Shown: positions 34,048-43,378 of the stretch, in pieces
Numbering within the stretch: position 1 is the first letter of the stretch
Layout: every line of letters begins with the position of its first letter
Assembly: GCF_031846645.1 (NCBI RefSeq)
Contig: NZ_JAVRHN010000004.1
Span: 272,957 to 336,956 of the forward strand
Direction: 5' to 3'
Source of the DNA: Autumnicola psychrophila
Lineage (GTDB): Bacteria > Bacteroidota > Bacteroidia > Flavobacteriales > Flavobacteriaceae
DNA: 64,000 bases
The notes under the pieces: generated by a model
Database searches by the model: none
The model's input: the letters and a program-made list of their open reading frames with translations, nothing else
Told to the model about the DNA's origin: nothing
Translations under genes and position numbers: made by a program

Positions 34048-35280
34048 ATGAACAATCAAGACCTTTTAGCTGTAGCCGAAGAATTTGGAAGTCCGGTTTA
34101 TGTATATGATGCCGAAAAAATTATTTCGCAATACAACCGGTTAACCAGTGCTTTTAATGTAGAAAAACTGCGTATACATTATGCAGTAAAAGCCCTGTCT
34201 AATATTTCTATTCTGAAGCTTCTAAACTCTCTTGGCTGCGGACTCGATACCGTGTCGATCCAGGAAGTAAAATTAGGTCTTGAAGCCGGCGTGGATCCTT
34301 CCCGGATCATCTATACACCAAACGGCGTTTCTCTGGAAGAAATTGAAAAGGTTGCCGCTCTGGGAGCGCAGATAAATATCGATAATTTATCCATTTTAGA
34401 ACAATTCGGGACGAGACATCCTGAAACTCCGGTCTGCATCAGGATAAACCCTCATGTAATGGCGGGAGGTAATTCCAAAATTTCTGTTGGCCATATTGAT
34501 TCGAAATTTGGCATTTCCATACATCAAATGCCGCACCTGCTTAGGATTGTAGAAAATACCGGCATGAATATCAACGGTATCCACATGCATACAGGAAGTG
34601 ATATTTTAGACATTGGAGTATTTTTACACGCTTCAGAAATTCTTTTTGATGCGGCAAGGAATTTCAAAGACCTTGAATTTTTGGATTTTGGCAGCGGATT
34701 CAAAGTTCCGTATAAAGAAGGAGATATTGAAACAGATATTGAAGACCTTGGAGCGCAACTTACCTCAAAATTTGAAGCATTTTGCAAAGAATATGGTCGC
34801 GAACTTACGCTCGCTTTCGAACCTGGAAAATATCTTGTAAGTGAGGCCGGGAAATTCCTTGCAAAGGTCAACGTGATAAAACAAACCACCTCAACCGTAT
34901 TTGCAGGAATAGATACCGGGTTTAATCACCTTATTCGCCCGATGTTTTATGGCTCACATCACCATATTTCGAATATTTCCAATCCTGAAGGCAAGGAACG
35001 CTTCTACTCTGTTGTGGGATATATTTGCGAAACAGATACTTTTGCCAGCAACAGGCGTATTGCTGAAATTACCGAAGGTGACATTCTTGCCTTCAGCAAT
35101 GCCGGGGCTTACAGTTATTCTATGTCCAGTAATTTTAATTCCAGGTACCGCCCTGCAGAAGTTTTGTGGTATAAAGGTGAAGCACACCTTATTAGGAAAA
35201 GAGAAACTTTTGAAGATTTAATTAAGCACCAGGTTCCCGTAGATCTTGACATTAATGTGGAAAGTGCACAGTCTTCATAA
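34048..35280 (+). CDS. lysA: Diaminopimelate decarboxylase
   Basis: PLP enzyme for the last step of lysine synthesis. The PLP lysine is Lys48 in HYAVKALSN. The later motifs are GGGNSKISVGHIDSKFG-like region (AGGNSKISVGHIDSKFGI), GIHMHTGSDI, DFGSGF and EPGKYLV, plus the CETDTF block used by the second subunit of the dimer. I start at the ATG at 34048 (410 aa), because the 25 residues upstream overlap a good promoter and show no similarity. Other fold III decarboxylases are less likely given the CETDTF motif. Confidence 0.92.
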   Translation: MNNQDLLAVAEEFGSPVYVYDAEKIISQYNRLTSAFNVEKLRIHYAVKALSNISILKLLNSLGCGLDTVSIQEVKLGLEAGVDPSRIIYTPNGVSLEEIEKVAALGAQINIDNLSILEQFGTRHPETPVCIRINPHVMAGGNSKISVGHIDSKFGISIHQMPHLLRIVENTGMNINGIHMHTGSDILDIGVFLHASEILFDAARNFKDLEFLDFGSGFKVPYKEGDIETDIEDLGAQLTSKFEAFCKEYGRELTLAFEPGKYLVSEAGKFLAKVNVIKQTTSTVFAGIDTGFNHLIRPMFYGSHHHISNISNPEGKERFYSVVGYICETDTFASNRRIAEITEGDILAFSNAGAYSYSMSSNFNSRYRPAEVLWYKGEAHLIRKRETFEDLIKHQVPVDLDINVESAQSS

Positions 35281-35360
35281 GCCATAAATCGAACTGTAGG
35301 TCGATAATTGCCATTTTAGAGCAGTCTCTTTTTTCTGTTCTTACCTACTAAAAAGTTGAG

Positions 35361-35401
35361 GAATCTTGTAGAAGTATTTGCTCACCATACCTACAAGGTT
35401 C
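35361..35401. other. Hairpin in the lysA-CHAD gap
   Basis: GAATCTTGTAG pairs with CTACAAGGTTC (35361-35371 and 35391-35401) with one G-T pair and a 19-base loop. An A-run follows on the plus strand, so it does not look like a terminator in either direction. The remaining 240 bases of this gap show nothing else. Confidence 0.3.
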
Positions 35402-35569
35402 AAAAAAACCCTGCAGGAACATATAAAATGTAAATAAATCCTGTTTTCTATAATTTCTTCTGAAGTTTTCTTGAAAATACGTTTATTTCACCCGAAAAAC
35501 CTTCAGTTTTAATAAAATCCTAACCTATTTCTTTTAAGCTATTCAGTATCTTAAGTGAAAAATCGGGAA

Positions 35570-36466
35570 ATGAGCTACAAACTGGAAAAACAGGAAGACC
35601 TTAATGAAAACATCAATAGAATTGCTTCCGAAGAAATAGAAGCCTGTCTTACTTCACTCAAAAAGGCTGAAATTAACGAAGCAGTTCACGATATTCGCAA
35701 ACGCCTGAAGAAACTCCGCGCCCTTGCAAGGCTCGTCCGGGACGAAATGGGCGAAAAGCAGTACAAGAAAATCAATATTTATTTTCGGGACCTGGGACGT
35801 GAACTGGCGCCAATCAGGGATCTTACCGCGAACATGGAAACGGTGGACAACCTTAAAGAAAGGTATGGTGATCATATCTATGTAAAATTTTTTGACAGCA
35901 TCAAACAAGAATTAGAGAAAGAAAGAGACAAGGTCACAGAAGAGCTTCAGGAAAAAGATTTCTTTTCAGAATATCTTGTGGAAAAACTTGAAACTGCAAA
36001 GGAGAGATTAGAAGACTGGCCGGTGAAATCTACTGATATTGCAGTTATACTTCCCAGCCTGAAGAGGGTTTACGAAAGGGGAGCCGATGCCCTGGAGGAA
36101 GCTTATGCCAACCCTAATGCCGCAACTTTCCACGAATGGCGAAAAAGGGCAGAATACCTGTGGCATCATAGTGAATTGCTTCAGGACGTTTGGCCGGGAT
36201 TATTTAAAACCCTGGAGGCAGAAATTCATCTTTTGGCAGATTATTTGGGCGACGATCACGATCTTATGGTTCTGGATGAAAAATTATTAAATAGCGATTT
36301 CAATTTTAAGGATGAAAAGCAAAAAGAAATGATTCATGCTCTAATCAAGGAATATAGCGACCATTTAAGGACTAATGCTGAGCTGCAGGGAGCGTTGATT
36401 TATGCTGAAAAACCTAAAGCCTTTAAAAACCGTATAAAAAAGTACCTAAAAATAAACTGGAACTAG
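35570..36466 (+). CDS. CHAD-domain protein
   Basis: 298 aa from the ATG at 35570 (a GTG lies five codons upstream). The protein is a conserved histidine alpha-helical domain. The diagnostic blocks are VHDIRKRLKKLRALARLVRDE near residue 40, RDLTANMETVDNL near 90, and FHEWRKRAEYLWHHSELL and LGDDHDLMVLDE in the second half. The conserved histidines and arginines form a basic surface that binds polyphosphate in characterised members. It is soluble with no signal peptide. It lies 15 bases before the 2H phosphoesterase gene, so the two are likely cotranscribed. Confidence 0.9.
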   Translation: MSYKLEKQEDLNENINRIASEEIEACLTSLKKAEINEAVHDIRKRLKKLRALARLVRDEMGEKQYKKINIYFRDLGRELAPIRDLTANMETVDNLKERYGDHIYVKFFDSIKQELEKERDKVTEELQEKDFFSEYLVEKLETAKERLEDWPVKSTDIAVILPSLKRVYERGADALEEAYANPNAATFHEWRKRAEYLWHHSELLQDVWPGLFKTLEAEIHLLADYLGDDHDLMVLDEKLLNSDFNFKDEKQKEMIHALIKEYSDHLRTNAELQGALIYAEKPKAFKNRIKKYLKINWN

Positions 36467-36481
36467 AACAACTGCACGAAA

Positions 36482-37036
36482 ATGGCAAAAACAAAGGCTC
36501 CGCTTTATTTTATCGCTCTTGTTCCTGATGATGAACTGGAAAATCAAATACGGAAGTTAAAAGAAGAGGTCAAAGAAAAGTATAATTCTGAAAAAGCATT
36601 GCGATTACCTGCACATATCACGCTTCAGATTCCATTTAAGATGGATGAAAAAAATGAAGATGTTGTTATTGAAGCTTTACAGGAAGTCGCCGTTAAAGCC
36701 GATGCTTTAAAACTACAATTATCGGGCTTTGGAAATTTTTCGGGTAGGGTAATTTATGTAAATGTATCTAATCCTTCGCCGGTCCTTCAGTTACATAAAA
36801 ACATTCAGGAGATTTTAGCTTCAACAATCCGTATGGAAGATCGGGAAAAGAGTTCAGATATTCATCCGCATATTACTATTGCCACACGTGATCTTAGCCG
36901 GAAAGAATTCAAGAATGCCTGGCCGGAATATAAGAAACGTGACTTTAATGCTTCTTTTATGACCGAAAATCTTACGCTTTTCAAACATAATGGAAAAACC
37001 TGGGATGTTCTGAAGGAATTCGCTTTAGTAGATTAG
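36482..37036 (+). CDS. 2'-5' RNA ligase-like 2H phosphoesterase
   Basis: 184 aa with two HxT motifs in the correct spacing for the 2H family: His45-x-Thr47 in LPAHITLQI and His130-x-Thr132 in IHPHITIATRD. Family members act on 2',3'-cyclic or 2'-5' phosphodiester bonds in RNA or on nucleotide second messengers. No signal peptide or extra domain. It follows the CHAD gene closely on the same strand; a common substrate class is a speculation. Confidence 0.87.
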   Translation: MAKTKAPLYFIALVPDDELENQIRKLKEEVKEKYNSEKALRLPAHITLQIPFKMDEKNEDVVIEALQEVAVKADALKLQLSGFGNFSGRVIYVNVSNPSPVLQLHKNIQEILASTIRMEDREKSSDIHPHITIATRDLSRKEFKNAWPEYKKRDFNASFMTENLTLFKHNGKTWDVLKEFALVD

Positions 37037-37121
37037 CTTCAACAAAAGAAAAACCAGACTATTTTCTGATTTTACAATTTTTAGAATATCTTAGTGACTT
37101 CATCTTTTAAAAACTTCAAAA

Positions 37122-37895
37122 ATGATCAAACCTACCGTTGCTTTTTTACTCCTTTTACTATTTACATCAATTACTAATGCACAAGATCAGGAATTTTACC
37201 AGTTAAAAATTTATCATTTCGAGGATGAAGCGCAGGTAGAGCGAACAGATGATTATCTTAAAAATGCTTATTTACCTGCTTTAAAAGAAACGGGAATTCA
37301 AAATATTGGAGTATTTAAACCTCGCCAGTACGAGGAAAACGACACCATTAAAAAAACTTATGTGCTTATTCCTTTTAATTCGCTGGAGCAATGGAAAAAT
37401 TTAAATCAGGAACTTGGACAGAATCAAGACTTTCTCGATCAAGCTGAAAGTTTTATGAATTCCGCTTATGATGATGCACCATATCTTCGGTTTCAGTCCA
37501 TCTTATTAAAAGCTTTTGAAGATATGCCGCAAATGCAGGCTTCTGCTTTAGAAGGTCCACGGGAAGGCAGGATTTACGAGTTGCGTAGTTATGAATCTCC
37601 AACAGAAACGCTTTTCCAGAATAAGGTGGACATGATTAACAACGGCGAAGTGGAAATATTTGATAAACTTGATTTTAACGCTGTTTTTTACGCTGAAGTC
37701 ATTTCTGGACCAGACATGCCCAACCTTATGTACATGACCACTTTCCCCAATAAGGAAAGCCGTGACAAACACTGGAAACAATTTAGCGCTTCTGAAGACT
37801 GGGAGGAACTTAGTTCCCGACCTGAATATCCTTCTCAAAATGTTTCTCACGCAGATATTCTATTTTTATATCCAACAGCATATTCAGATTACTAA
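37122..37895 (+). CDS. Exported NIPSNAP-family protein
   Basis: 257 aa with a signal peptide ending at TNAQ. Two ferredoxin-like NIPSNAP-type domains follow: FYQLKIYHFEDEAQVERTDD at the start of the first and GRIYELRSYESPTETLFQNK at the start of the second, with NAVFYAEVISGPDMPNLMYM at the end. NIPSNAP proteins are of uncertain role; bacterial ones are often exported. It lies 16 bases before the pentapeptide protein gene. Confidence 0.85.
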   Translation: MIKPTVAFLLLLLFTSITNAQDQEFYQLKIYHFEDEAQVERTDDYLKNAYLPALKETGIQNIGVFKPRQYEENDTIKKTYVLIPFNSLEQWKNLNQELGQNQDFLDQAESFMNSAYDDAPYLRFQSILLKAFEDMPQMQASALEGPREGRIYELRSYESPTETLFQNKVDMINNGEVEIFDKLDFNAVFYAEVISGPDMPNLMYMTTFPNKESRDKHWKQFSASEDWEELSSRPEYPSQNVSHADILFLYPTAYSDY

Positions 37896-37911
37896 TTCCT
37901 GAGTAGCCGTT

Positions 37912-38481
37912 ATGGATGAAAGCTACTCAGCAGATCAGGAGTACGAACGCTTGGATTTTAGAAACGAGAAACTTCTTACTGAATATGAAAATTGCCATTT
38001 TAGAGGGTGCGTTCTTTCCAATCTGAATTTAGGAGAAGTTATCTTTTCGGAATGTGAATTTGAAGATTGTGATTTTAGTTCTTCAGCATTAAACGGAACT
38101 TCATTTAGAGACTGTAACTTCAAAAACTGTAAACTTTTAGGCCTAAGATTTGAAGAATGTAGTGATTTCCTGCTTTCCTTCAGTTTTGAAGCCTGTGACC
38201 TCAGTTTTTCTTCATTTTTTCAGCTTAAAATTAAAAAAACGAGATTTAATAACTGCAAACTGGAGCAGGTAGAGTTTTCAGGAGCAGATTTAACCGGTGC
38301 TATTTTTACGAATGCGGACCTGAGCAATGCTACCTTCCTAAATTCTAACCTTGAAGGCGCAGATTTTCGAAAATGTGAAAATGTTACGATAGATCCTGAA
38401 GAGAACAGGCTTAAAAATACCAAATTCTCACTAGAGAACTTACCGGGCCTTCTGACCAGATACAACCTAAAGATTTCCTAA
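37912..38481 (+). CDS. Pentapeptide-repeat protein (Qnr/MfpA-like form)
   Basis: 189 aa made almost wholly of pentapeptide repeats with the A(D/N)LXX pattern, for example CEFEDCDFSSSALNGTSFRD and ADLTGAIFTNADLSNATFLN. These fold as a right-handed quadrilateral beta-helix resembling B-form DNA. After the repeats comes a short non-repeat tail IDPEENRLKNTKFSLENL, then LLTRYNL, whose position is like the C-terminal dimer module of Qnr proteins. Some family members protect gyrase; that is not shown here. The residues before the repeats are charged and not a signal peptide. Confidence 0.88.
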   Translation: MDESYSADQEYERLDFRNEKLLTEYENCHFRGCVLSNLNLGEVIFSECEFEDCDFSSSALNGTSFRDCNFKNCKLLGLRFEECSDFLLSFSFEACDLSFSSFFQLKIKKTRFNNCKLEQVEFSGADLTGAIFTNADLSNATFLNSNLEGADFRKCENVTIDPEENRLKNTKFSLENLPGLLTRYNLKIS

Positions 38482-38594
38482 AAAGTGGTATATCTTTTAT
38501 AAAATGTACCTAACGCATTAGCAGGTTTCGAAAGCCTTACGTAACATTGTCCGTTACAGATGTTTCAACAAAAACGAAATAATTATATACCGGC

Positions 38595-39215
38595 GTGAGC
38601 GAAAAGATAAAAATCAGGAAAACCGAAGTATTATCAAACAGATGGGCTTTATTAAACGAAATAACTTACAATTTCCAGAGAAGGGATGGTTCCTGGGAAG
38701 TGCAGAACCGGGAAGCCTATGACCGGGGGGATGGTGCCTGTATTCTTTTATACAACAGGTGCACAAAAAAAGTAATCCTTACAAGGCAATTCCGTTTGCC
38801 AACTTATCTGAACAACAATCCCGGCGGCATGATGATAGAAGCCTGTGCCGGATTATTGGATAAAGATTATCCGGAAAAATGCATCATTAAAGAGACCGAA
38901 GAGGAAACAGGCTACAGAATTCCCAAAGCTGAAAAAATTTTTGATTCTTATATGTCGCCGGGGTCTGTCACAGAACTTATTCATTTCTTTATTGGTGAAT
39001 ATTCAGAAGACATGAAGGTGAGTGAAGGCGGTGGACTACAGGAAGAGCAGGAAGATATTGAAGTATTGGAAATGGATTTTGAAGAGGCCTATGCTAAAAT
39101 AGCGAAAGGAGAAATTAAAGACGGCAAAACCATTATGCTCCTGCAGCATATGAAAATTCATAATATTATAAGCACTCCTGTGGAAACTAAACTGGTTCAG
39201 GAAGAAGAGCGCTAA
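38595..39215 (+). CDS. nudK: GDP-mannose pyrophosphatase NudK-like Nudix hydrolase
   Basis: 206 aa with the NudK layout: RDGSWEVQNREAYDRGDGA at residues 29-47, the RQFRLPTYLN block, then a Nudix box GLLDKDYPEKCIIKETEEETGY where the usual REuxEExGu reads KETEEETG, and SYMSPGSVTE afterwards. NudK hydrolyses GDP-mannose to GMP and mannose-1-phosphate. The Arg-to-Lys change at the box start is conservative. The start is a GTG at 38595, as no ATG lies before the essential RDG region. It is not in an operon. Confidence 0.85.
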   Translation: MSEKIKIRKTEVLSNRWALLNEITYNFQRRDGSWEVQNREAYDRGDGACILLYNRCTKKVILTRQFRLPTYLNNNPGGMMIEACAGLLDKDYPEKCIIKETEEETGYRIPKAEKIFDSYMSPGSVTELIHFFIGEYSEDMKVSEGGGLQEEQEDIEVLEMDFEEAYAKIAKGEIKDGKTIMLLQHMKIHNIISTPVETKLVQEEER

Positions 39216-39292
39216 TCCTCTGATGCTGCTTTAACGAATTCTTAAACATGAAGACTTAGTTCTTTTGTATCTTCATAAAAAATCAGATTAAA

Positions 39293-40378
39293 ATGTCCAA
39301 AGGCAAAAAGTTTCTCCTGTATCCCACGATAATCATTGTGGGAACATATTTTTTATTTCTTGGACTCTCAAAGGGGGAAGGCTTCTTATCTCCCTTCATA
39401 ACTGCCGTTATCCTTTCACTCTTAATGCTCCCTCTGGCCAGAATCATGGAGCGAAAAATTAGCCGGTCTGCGGCATCTTTAATAAGCGCCTTCCTTATTT
39501 TTCTTGTTTCTGTTGGATTTCTGGCGTTAGTTTCTTTTCAACTTAAAAACTTTGTAGAGCAGTGGCCGGATATTAAGAAAACCATGAAACCCAAAATTGA
39601 GCAGTTAAAGGATTTTGCACAACAAAACACTCCTTTAAATGAGGAGCAACTTCAGATATCAGATTCCACAAGTAAATCTAAAAACACTGATATTCCTATT
39701 GTAGGAGGTTCTGAAGAAAATTCAGGAAAAAAAGCAGCCAGTTTTCTTGGTACGCTAACGGGAGCCATAGGTAATTACCTACTTACCTTCATCTATATTT
39801 TCTTTCTTCTTAACTACAGGCATAAACTGAATGAGTTCATTCTGCATTTATTCCCCAAGGAAAAGCGACAGAAAGTTAAGAAAGTTATTGCGAAGTGTAC
39901 CAAAATTGCACCCCAATACCTGGTTGGAAGATTAATGCTTATAGCCTTTCTTGCAATTCTGTACGCTGTAGGTCTGGGAATATCCGGTGTTGATAACTTT
40001 GTTTTAATCAGTATTATTGCTGCATTTTTAAGTCTAATCCCTTATATAGGAAATATGATAGGGCTCGCCATGGCCATGGCTTTTGGTTATCTTACCTCGG
40101 GAGAAACGGGAGTTTTAATTGGAGTGCTAATTACCTTTGGAATTGCACAATTTCTGGAAAGTTATGTGCTGGAACCTTACGTGGTTGGCGATCGTGTAAA
40201 TCTCCACCCCTTTGTTGTAATTCTGGTTGTAGTAATTGGCAACTTAATGTGGGGAATTGTAGGAATGGTATTAGCCATCCCGATTATGGCAATTATCACT
40301 GTAATTCTGCTTCATGTCCCTGCTCTAAAACCCTATGGGATTTTACTTAGCAAGGAACCTTTTCCGAAGGATCGATAG
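39293..40378 (+). CDS. AI-2E family transporter
   Basis: Integral membrane protein of 361 aa with about eight hydrophobic segments, of the family that includes TqsA, YdiK and PerM. The N-terminal pairs of helices, the intermediate soluble region (about 95-145, rich in Ser, Lys and Glu) and the C-terminal GVLITFGIAQFLESYVLEPYVVGDRV block are typical. Substrates in this family include autoinducer-2, small organic molecules or sodium; this one cannot be assigned. It overlaps nothing and is followed by the cation efflux gene. Confidence 0.87.
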   Translation: MSKGKKFLLYPTIIIVGTYFLFLGLSKGEGFLSPFITAVILSLLMLPLARIMERKISRSAASLISAFLIFLVSVGFLALVSFQLKNFVEQWPDIKKTMKPKIEQLKDFAQQNTPLNEEQLQISDSTSKSKNTDIPIVGGSEENSGKKAASFLGTLTGAIGNYLLTFIYIFFLLNYRHKLNEFILHLFPKEKRQKVKKVIAKCTKIAPQYLVGRLMLIAFLAILYAVGLGISGVDNFVLISIIAAFLSLIPYIGNMIGLAMAMAFGYLTSGETGVLIGVLITFGIAQFLESYVLEPYVVGDRVNLHPFVVILVVVIGNLMWGIVGMVLAIPIMAIITVILLHVPALKPYGILLSKEPFPKDR

Positions 40379-40458
40379 AGCAGTTTCCGCTAATATGAGA
40401 AGCATTTTTCCTGTTGAATTATGTAACTTGCGCCAAAATTTACTACACTTTTTGGCAG

Positions 40459-41346
40459 ATGGAAAGCAAAAAACAAGTAGCAATAAGGACTACCTATTTC
40501 AGTATACTCGGGAATGTTCTGCTGGCCCTTGTCAAAGGTATTACAGGGATTTTCGGGAATTCTTATGCTCTTATTGCAGATGCGATAGAATCTACTACAG
40601 ACGTCTTTTCTTCTGTTTTAGTACTGTTCGGGATAAGATACTCTACCAAGCCGGCAGACGAAAATCATCCCTATGGCCATGGAAAAGCCGAGCCGCTAAT
40701 CACATTTGCAGTAGTCGGATTTTTGTTAGTTTCTGCTACCATTATTGCTTATGAAAGCATTATTAACATCCAGACACCGCATAAAATCCCGGAAAGATAT
40801 ACACTTATAGTTCTTGGAATTATTGTAATCATTAAAGAACTTTTTTATCGTTTTGTTTCAAAAAAAAGTGACGCTACCAACAGTACTTCTCTTAAAGCCG
40901 ATGCATGGCACCACCGCAGCGATGCCATTACTTCCCTTATGGCTTTTGTCGGAATTTCCATCGCCGTTTATATGGGCAAAGGTTACGAAACTGCAGATGA
41001 CTGGGCGGCTTTATTAGCTTCAGGATTTATCGTATACAATGCGTTTCTAATTTTTCGTCCTGCTTTAAGTGAGATTATGGACGAGCACCTTTATGATGAT
41101 TTTATTGATGACATCAAAACGATTTCAGATTCTGTGGACGGTGTCATAGCTATTGAAAAGTGTTTTGTGAGAAAAGCCGGATTATTTTTCCATATTGATC
41201 TTCATCTCATCGTTAAAGGAGATATTACAGTTACTAAAGGTCATGCTATTGCTCATAACCTGAAAAATGAATTGCAGGAAAAATTTCCTGAAATTTCTGA
41301 TGTGCTTATCCACGTGGAGCCAGATCAACAATATGTGTTGAAGTAG
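40459..41346 (+). CDS. Cation diffusion facilitator transporter
   Basis: Divalent metal efflux protein of 295 aa from the ATG at 40459 (an in-frame ATG at 40414 adds 15 residues lacking similarity and overlaps only intergenic sequence). Membrane metal ligands appear as ALIADAIESTTD in helix 2, with Glu in place of the more common His or Asp, and KADAWHHRSDA in helix 5 (HxxxD). The C-terminal cytoplasmic domain after about residue 210 contains HIDLHLIVKGD and VLIHVEPD. The cation, zinc, iron or manganese, is not clear. Confidence 0.88.
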   Translation: MESKKQVAIRTTYFSILGNVLLALVKGITGIFGNSYALIADAIESTTDVFSSVLVLFGIRYSTKPADENHPYGHGKAEPLITFAVVGFLLVSATIIAYESIINIQTPHKIPERYTLIVLGIIVIIKELFYRFVSKKSDATNSTSLKADAWHHRSDAITSLMAFVGISIAVYMGKGYETADDWAALLASGFIVYNAFLIFRPALSEIMDEHLYDDFIDDIKTISDSVDGVIAIEKCFVRKAGLFFHIDLHLIVKGDITVTKGHAIAHNLKNELQEKFPEISDVLIHVEPDQQYVLK

Positions 41347-41512
41347 CGGGAACTTTAACTCCCTTGCCGAAAGATCAGGATTGAATTTATAATTCGGAAA
41401 GTAACAGTACCCTGATTTCAACCTTTAATTAGTTGTTTTCCAAAACTGAGGTTAAAAACTTACCTGTAGTTGTAATTTATATTAATTTGGCTTAAGAACT
41501 ATTACATAGCCT

Positions 41513-43378
41513 ATGCTATATTTATTACATCAACCCGAAGACCAGGAACAGGTAGAAGAAGAAATCTTACCACTACTTGAATCTGTAGAGGTTAAGACCG
41601 TCCCTTATCCACCAACAGAGCTGTCTCCCCTGGAAAATGATATAATTTGTTGCTATCTAAACAGTGAAGATTTACGTGACTTCCTGCCACAGGCATCCAA
41701 AAACGAATGGAAAGTGGGGATACTTCCACATCCCGAAAATACACATACAATAAAAGGTCTGGGCCTATCCAGCGATCTGGGAACAGCAATAGAAGAAATT
41801 GTAGAGACGGGAGAAACAAGACATTTAGACATGCTTTTCTGCAATAATATTCCAGTGTTTCAGTCCGTTAACATTGGTAATGTCTTTATTTTCTCAAAAG
41901 ATAATAATTCAAATAATTTCTTTTCTGAAGTATATTCTTTTCTGAAAAATATCCGGAGGCTTTCTTCTCTTTCCCACCAGGCTTTTACAATAAGCGCTGG
42001 CGACGAGAAAATAATTACTACTTCTGCTCTTGGCATCATCGTGGTAGAACATCCATTGGGTTCAGTAGTAGCCAAGCGTTTAATTTCTGAAAACGCAATG
42101 AATGACGGGTTATTTAACACTCTTGTTCTTAGCCCTCAAAATCTCCTGGAACTTTTATGGTTCTTATTCCAGAGCCTGATCCCCCTTCAAAAAAAACTTA
42201 GTAATTTACCTCCTTTTATAGGACATCTGCGAACTGCCGAATTAAAAATTGACAATCCTGCTCCGGTGGAATTCACACTCGATGGTAAGAAGGAGGAAGC
42301 TAAGGAAATATTGTTTAGAATCCAGCAGGAGGCACTGTGTATACAGCAAGCAAGTATTTATTGCACCACCAAAGATGGACCTGAACAAAAAAAGAGTTTA
42401 AAAACGGAAGGCTTACCCACAGGAGAAAAACGGAAAGAATTAACAAAAAGAACAATTCCAATCCTTCCCAGAGCAACAGCTGAAGAGTTCCAGGACCTTT
42501 TTAAAGTTTTACGTGAAAACTCCAGAACCACATCTATTTACGTAGTGATGATGATTCTCTCTACGTTAATTGCCACCTTTGGACTTTTTGCAGATTCCTC
42601 TCCTGTAATTATAGGCGCAATGATCCTGGCTCCTATTATCGCCCCCATTGTTTCATTTTCTATGGGAATGGTAAGGTATGATACCCGAATGCTAAAACAG
42701 GGCATACTTACTATCTTAATAGGCACAGCTGTTTCGCTGCTATTTGCCGCAACAGTCAGTATTATAATTCCGTTAAAGATCACTACTTCTGAAATTGCTG
42801 CCCGTCTCTCCCCTACCCTATTGGACATGGGTATTGCAGTTGCCTCTGGTATTGCCGCAGCCTACGCCCATGCTAAAGAAGGAATTGCGAAAAGTCTTGC
42901 CGGAGTCGCAATTGCAGTTGCACTTGTCCCACCCTTAGCAGTAGCGGGAATTGGTGTGGGCTGGTGGGATTGGGAGGTTTTTTCAGGTGCTTTTTTACTT
43001 TACCTTACCAATCTTGCAGGAATTATAATGTTTGCCGGAATAACTTTTCTCGTACTTGGTTTTGCTCCTTTTAAAAAAGCGCGAATGGGCCTTGTCTATA
43101 CATTAATAGTTATTGGGCTGGTGATGGTCCCCCTATCACTTTCTTTTAACCGAATAAAAAAAGAAGCTAATATTACTCAAAAGTTGGAAGGAACCACAGT
43201 GAATGAGGTGGTAGTAAGGGATGTAAGAGTAAGGTTTTCTGATACCTTACGCGTTTCCCTCACCCTGGTAAATTCGGAGACACTAAAAAGTGATGAAATC
43301 AGAAAAATAAAAATAAAGATTGAAGATGAGATTGGGGAACCTATCAACCTGGAAGTGCTCTCAGCCAGAGGTTTCTGA
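41513..43378 (+). CDS. TIGR00341/DUF389 membrane protein with an N-terminal lipid-kinase-like region
   Basis: 621 aa. The C-terminal half (about 340-560) has seven to eight hydrophobic segments with ADSSPVIIGAMILAPIIAPI, the diagnostic DUF389 sequence, and VASGIAAAYAHAKEGIAKSL. The N-terminal half looks like a soluble domain related in order to the accessory part of diacylglycerol kinase-like proteins (EFTLDGKKEEAKEILFRIQQ). The function is unknown. The final 70 residues form a soluble tail. It has no operon partner. Confidence 0.85.
   Translation: MLYLLHQPEDQEQVEEEILPLLESVEVKTVPYPPTELSPLENDIICCYLNSEDLRDFLPQASKNEWKVGILPHPENTHTIKGLGLSSDLGTAIEEIVETGETRHLDMLFCNNIPVFQSVNIGNVFIFSKDNNSNNFFSEVYSFLKNIRRLSSLSHQAFTISAGDEKIITTSALGIIVVEHPLGSVVAKRLISENAMNDGLFNTLVLSPQNLLELLWFLFQSLIPLQKKLSNLPPFIGHLRTAELKIDNPAPVEFTLDGKKEEAKEILFRIQQEALCIQQASIYCTTKDGPEQKKSLKTEGLPTGEKRKELTKRTIPILPRATAEEFQDLFKVLRENSRTTSIYVVMMILSTLIATFGLFADSSPVIIGAMILAPIIAPIVSFSMGMVRYDTRMLKQGILTILIGTAVSLLFAATVSIIIPLKITTSEIAARLSPTLLDMGIAVASGIAAAYAHAKEGIAKSLAGVAIAVALVPPLAVAGIGVGWWDWEVFSGAFLLYLTNLAGIIMFAGITFLVLGFAPFKKARMGLVYTLIVIGLVMVPLSLSFNRIKKEANITQKLEGTTVNEVVVRDVRVRFSDTLRVSLTLVNSETLKSDEIRKIKIKIEDEIGEPINLEVLSARGF

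Noticed and set aside
35361..35401. Hairpin after lysA as its terminator
   Set aside because: The run next to it is A on the plus strand, giving no U-tract for lysA; listed only as a hairpin.
40335..40754. Plus-strand 139-codon frame between the AI-2E and cation efflux genes
   Set aside because: Overlaps both real genes in another frame and has a Cys/Arg-rich, random-looking composition.
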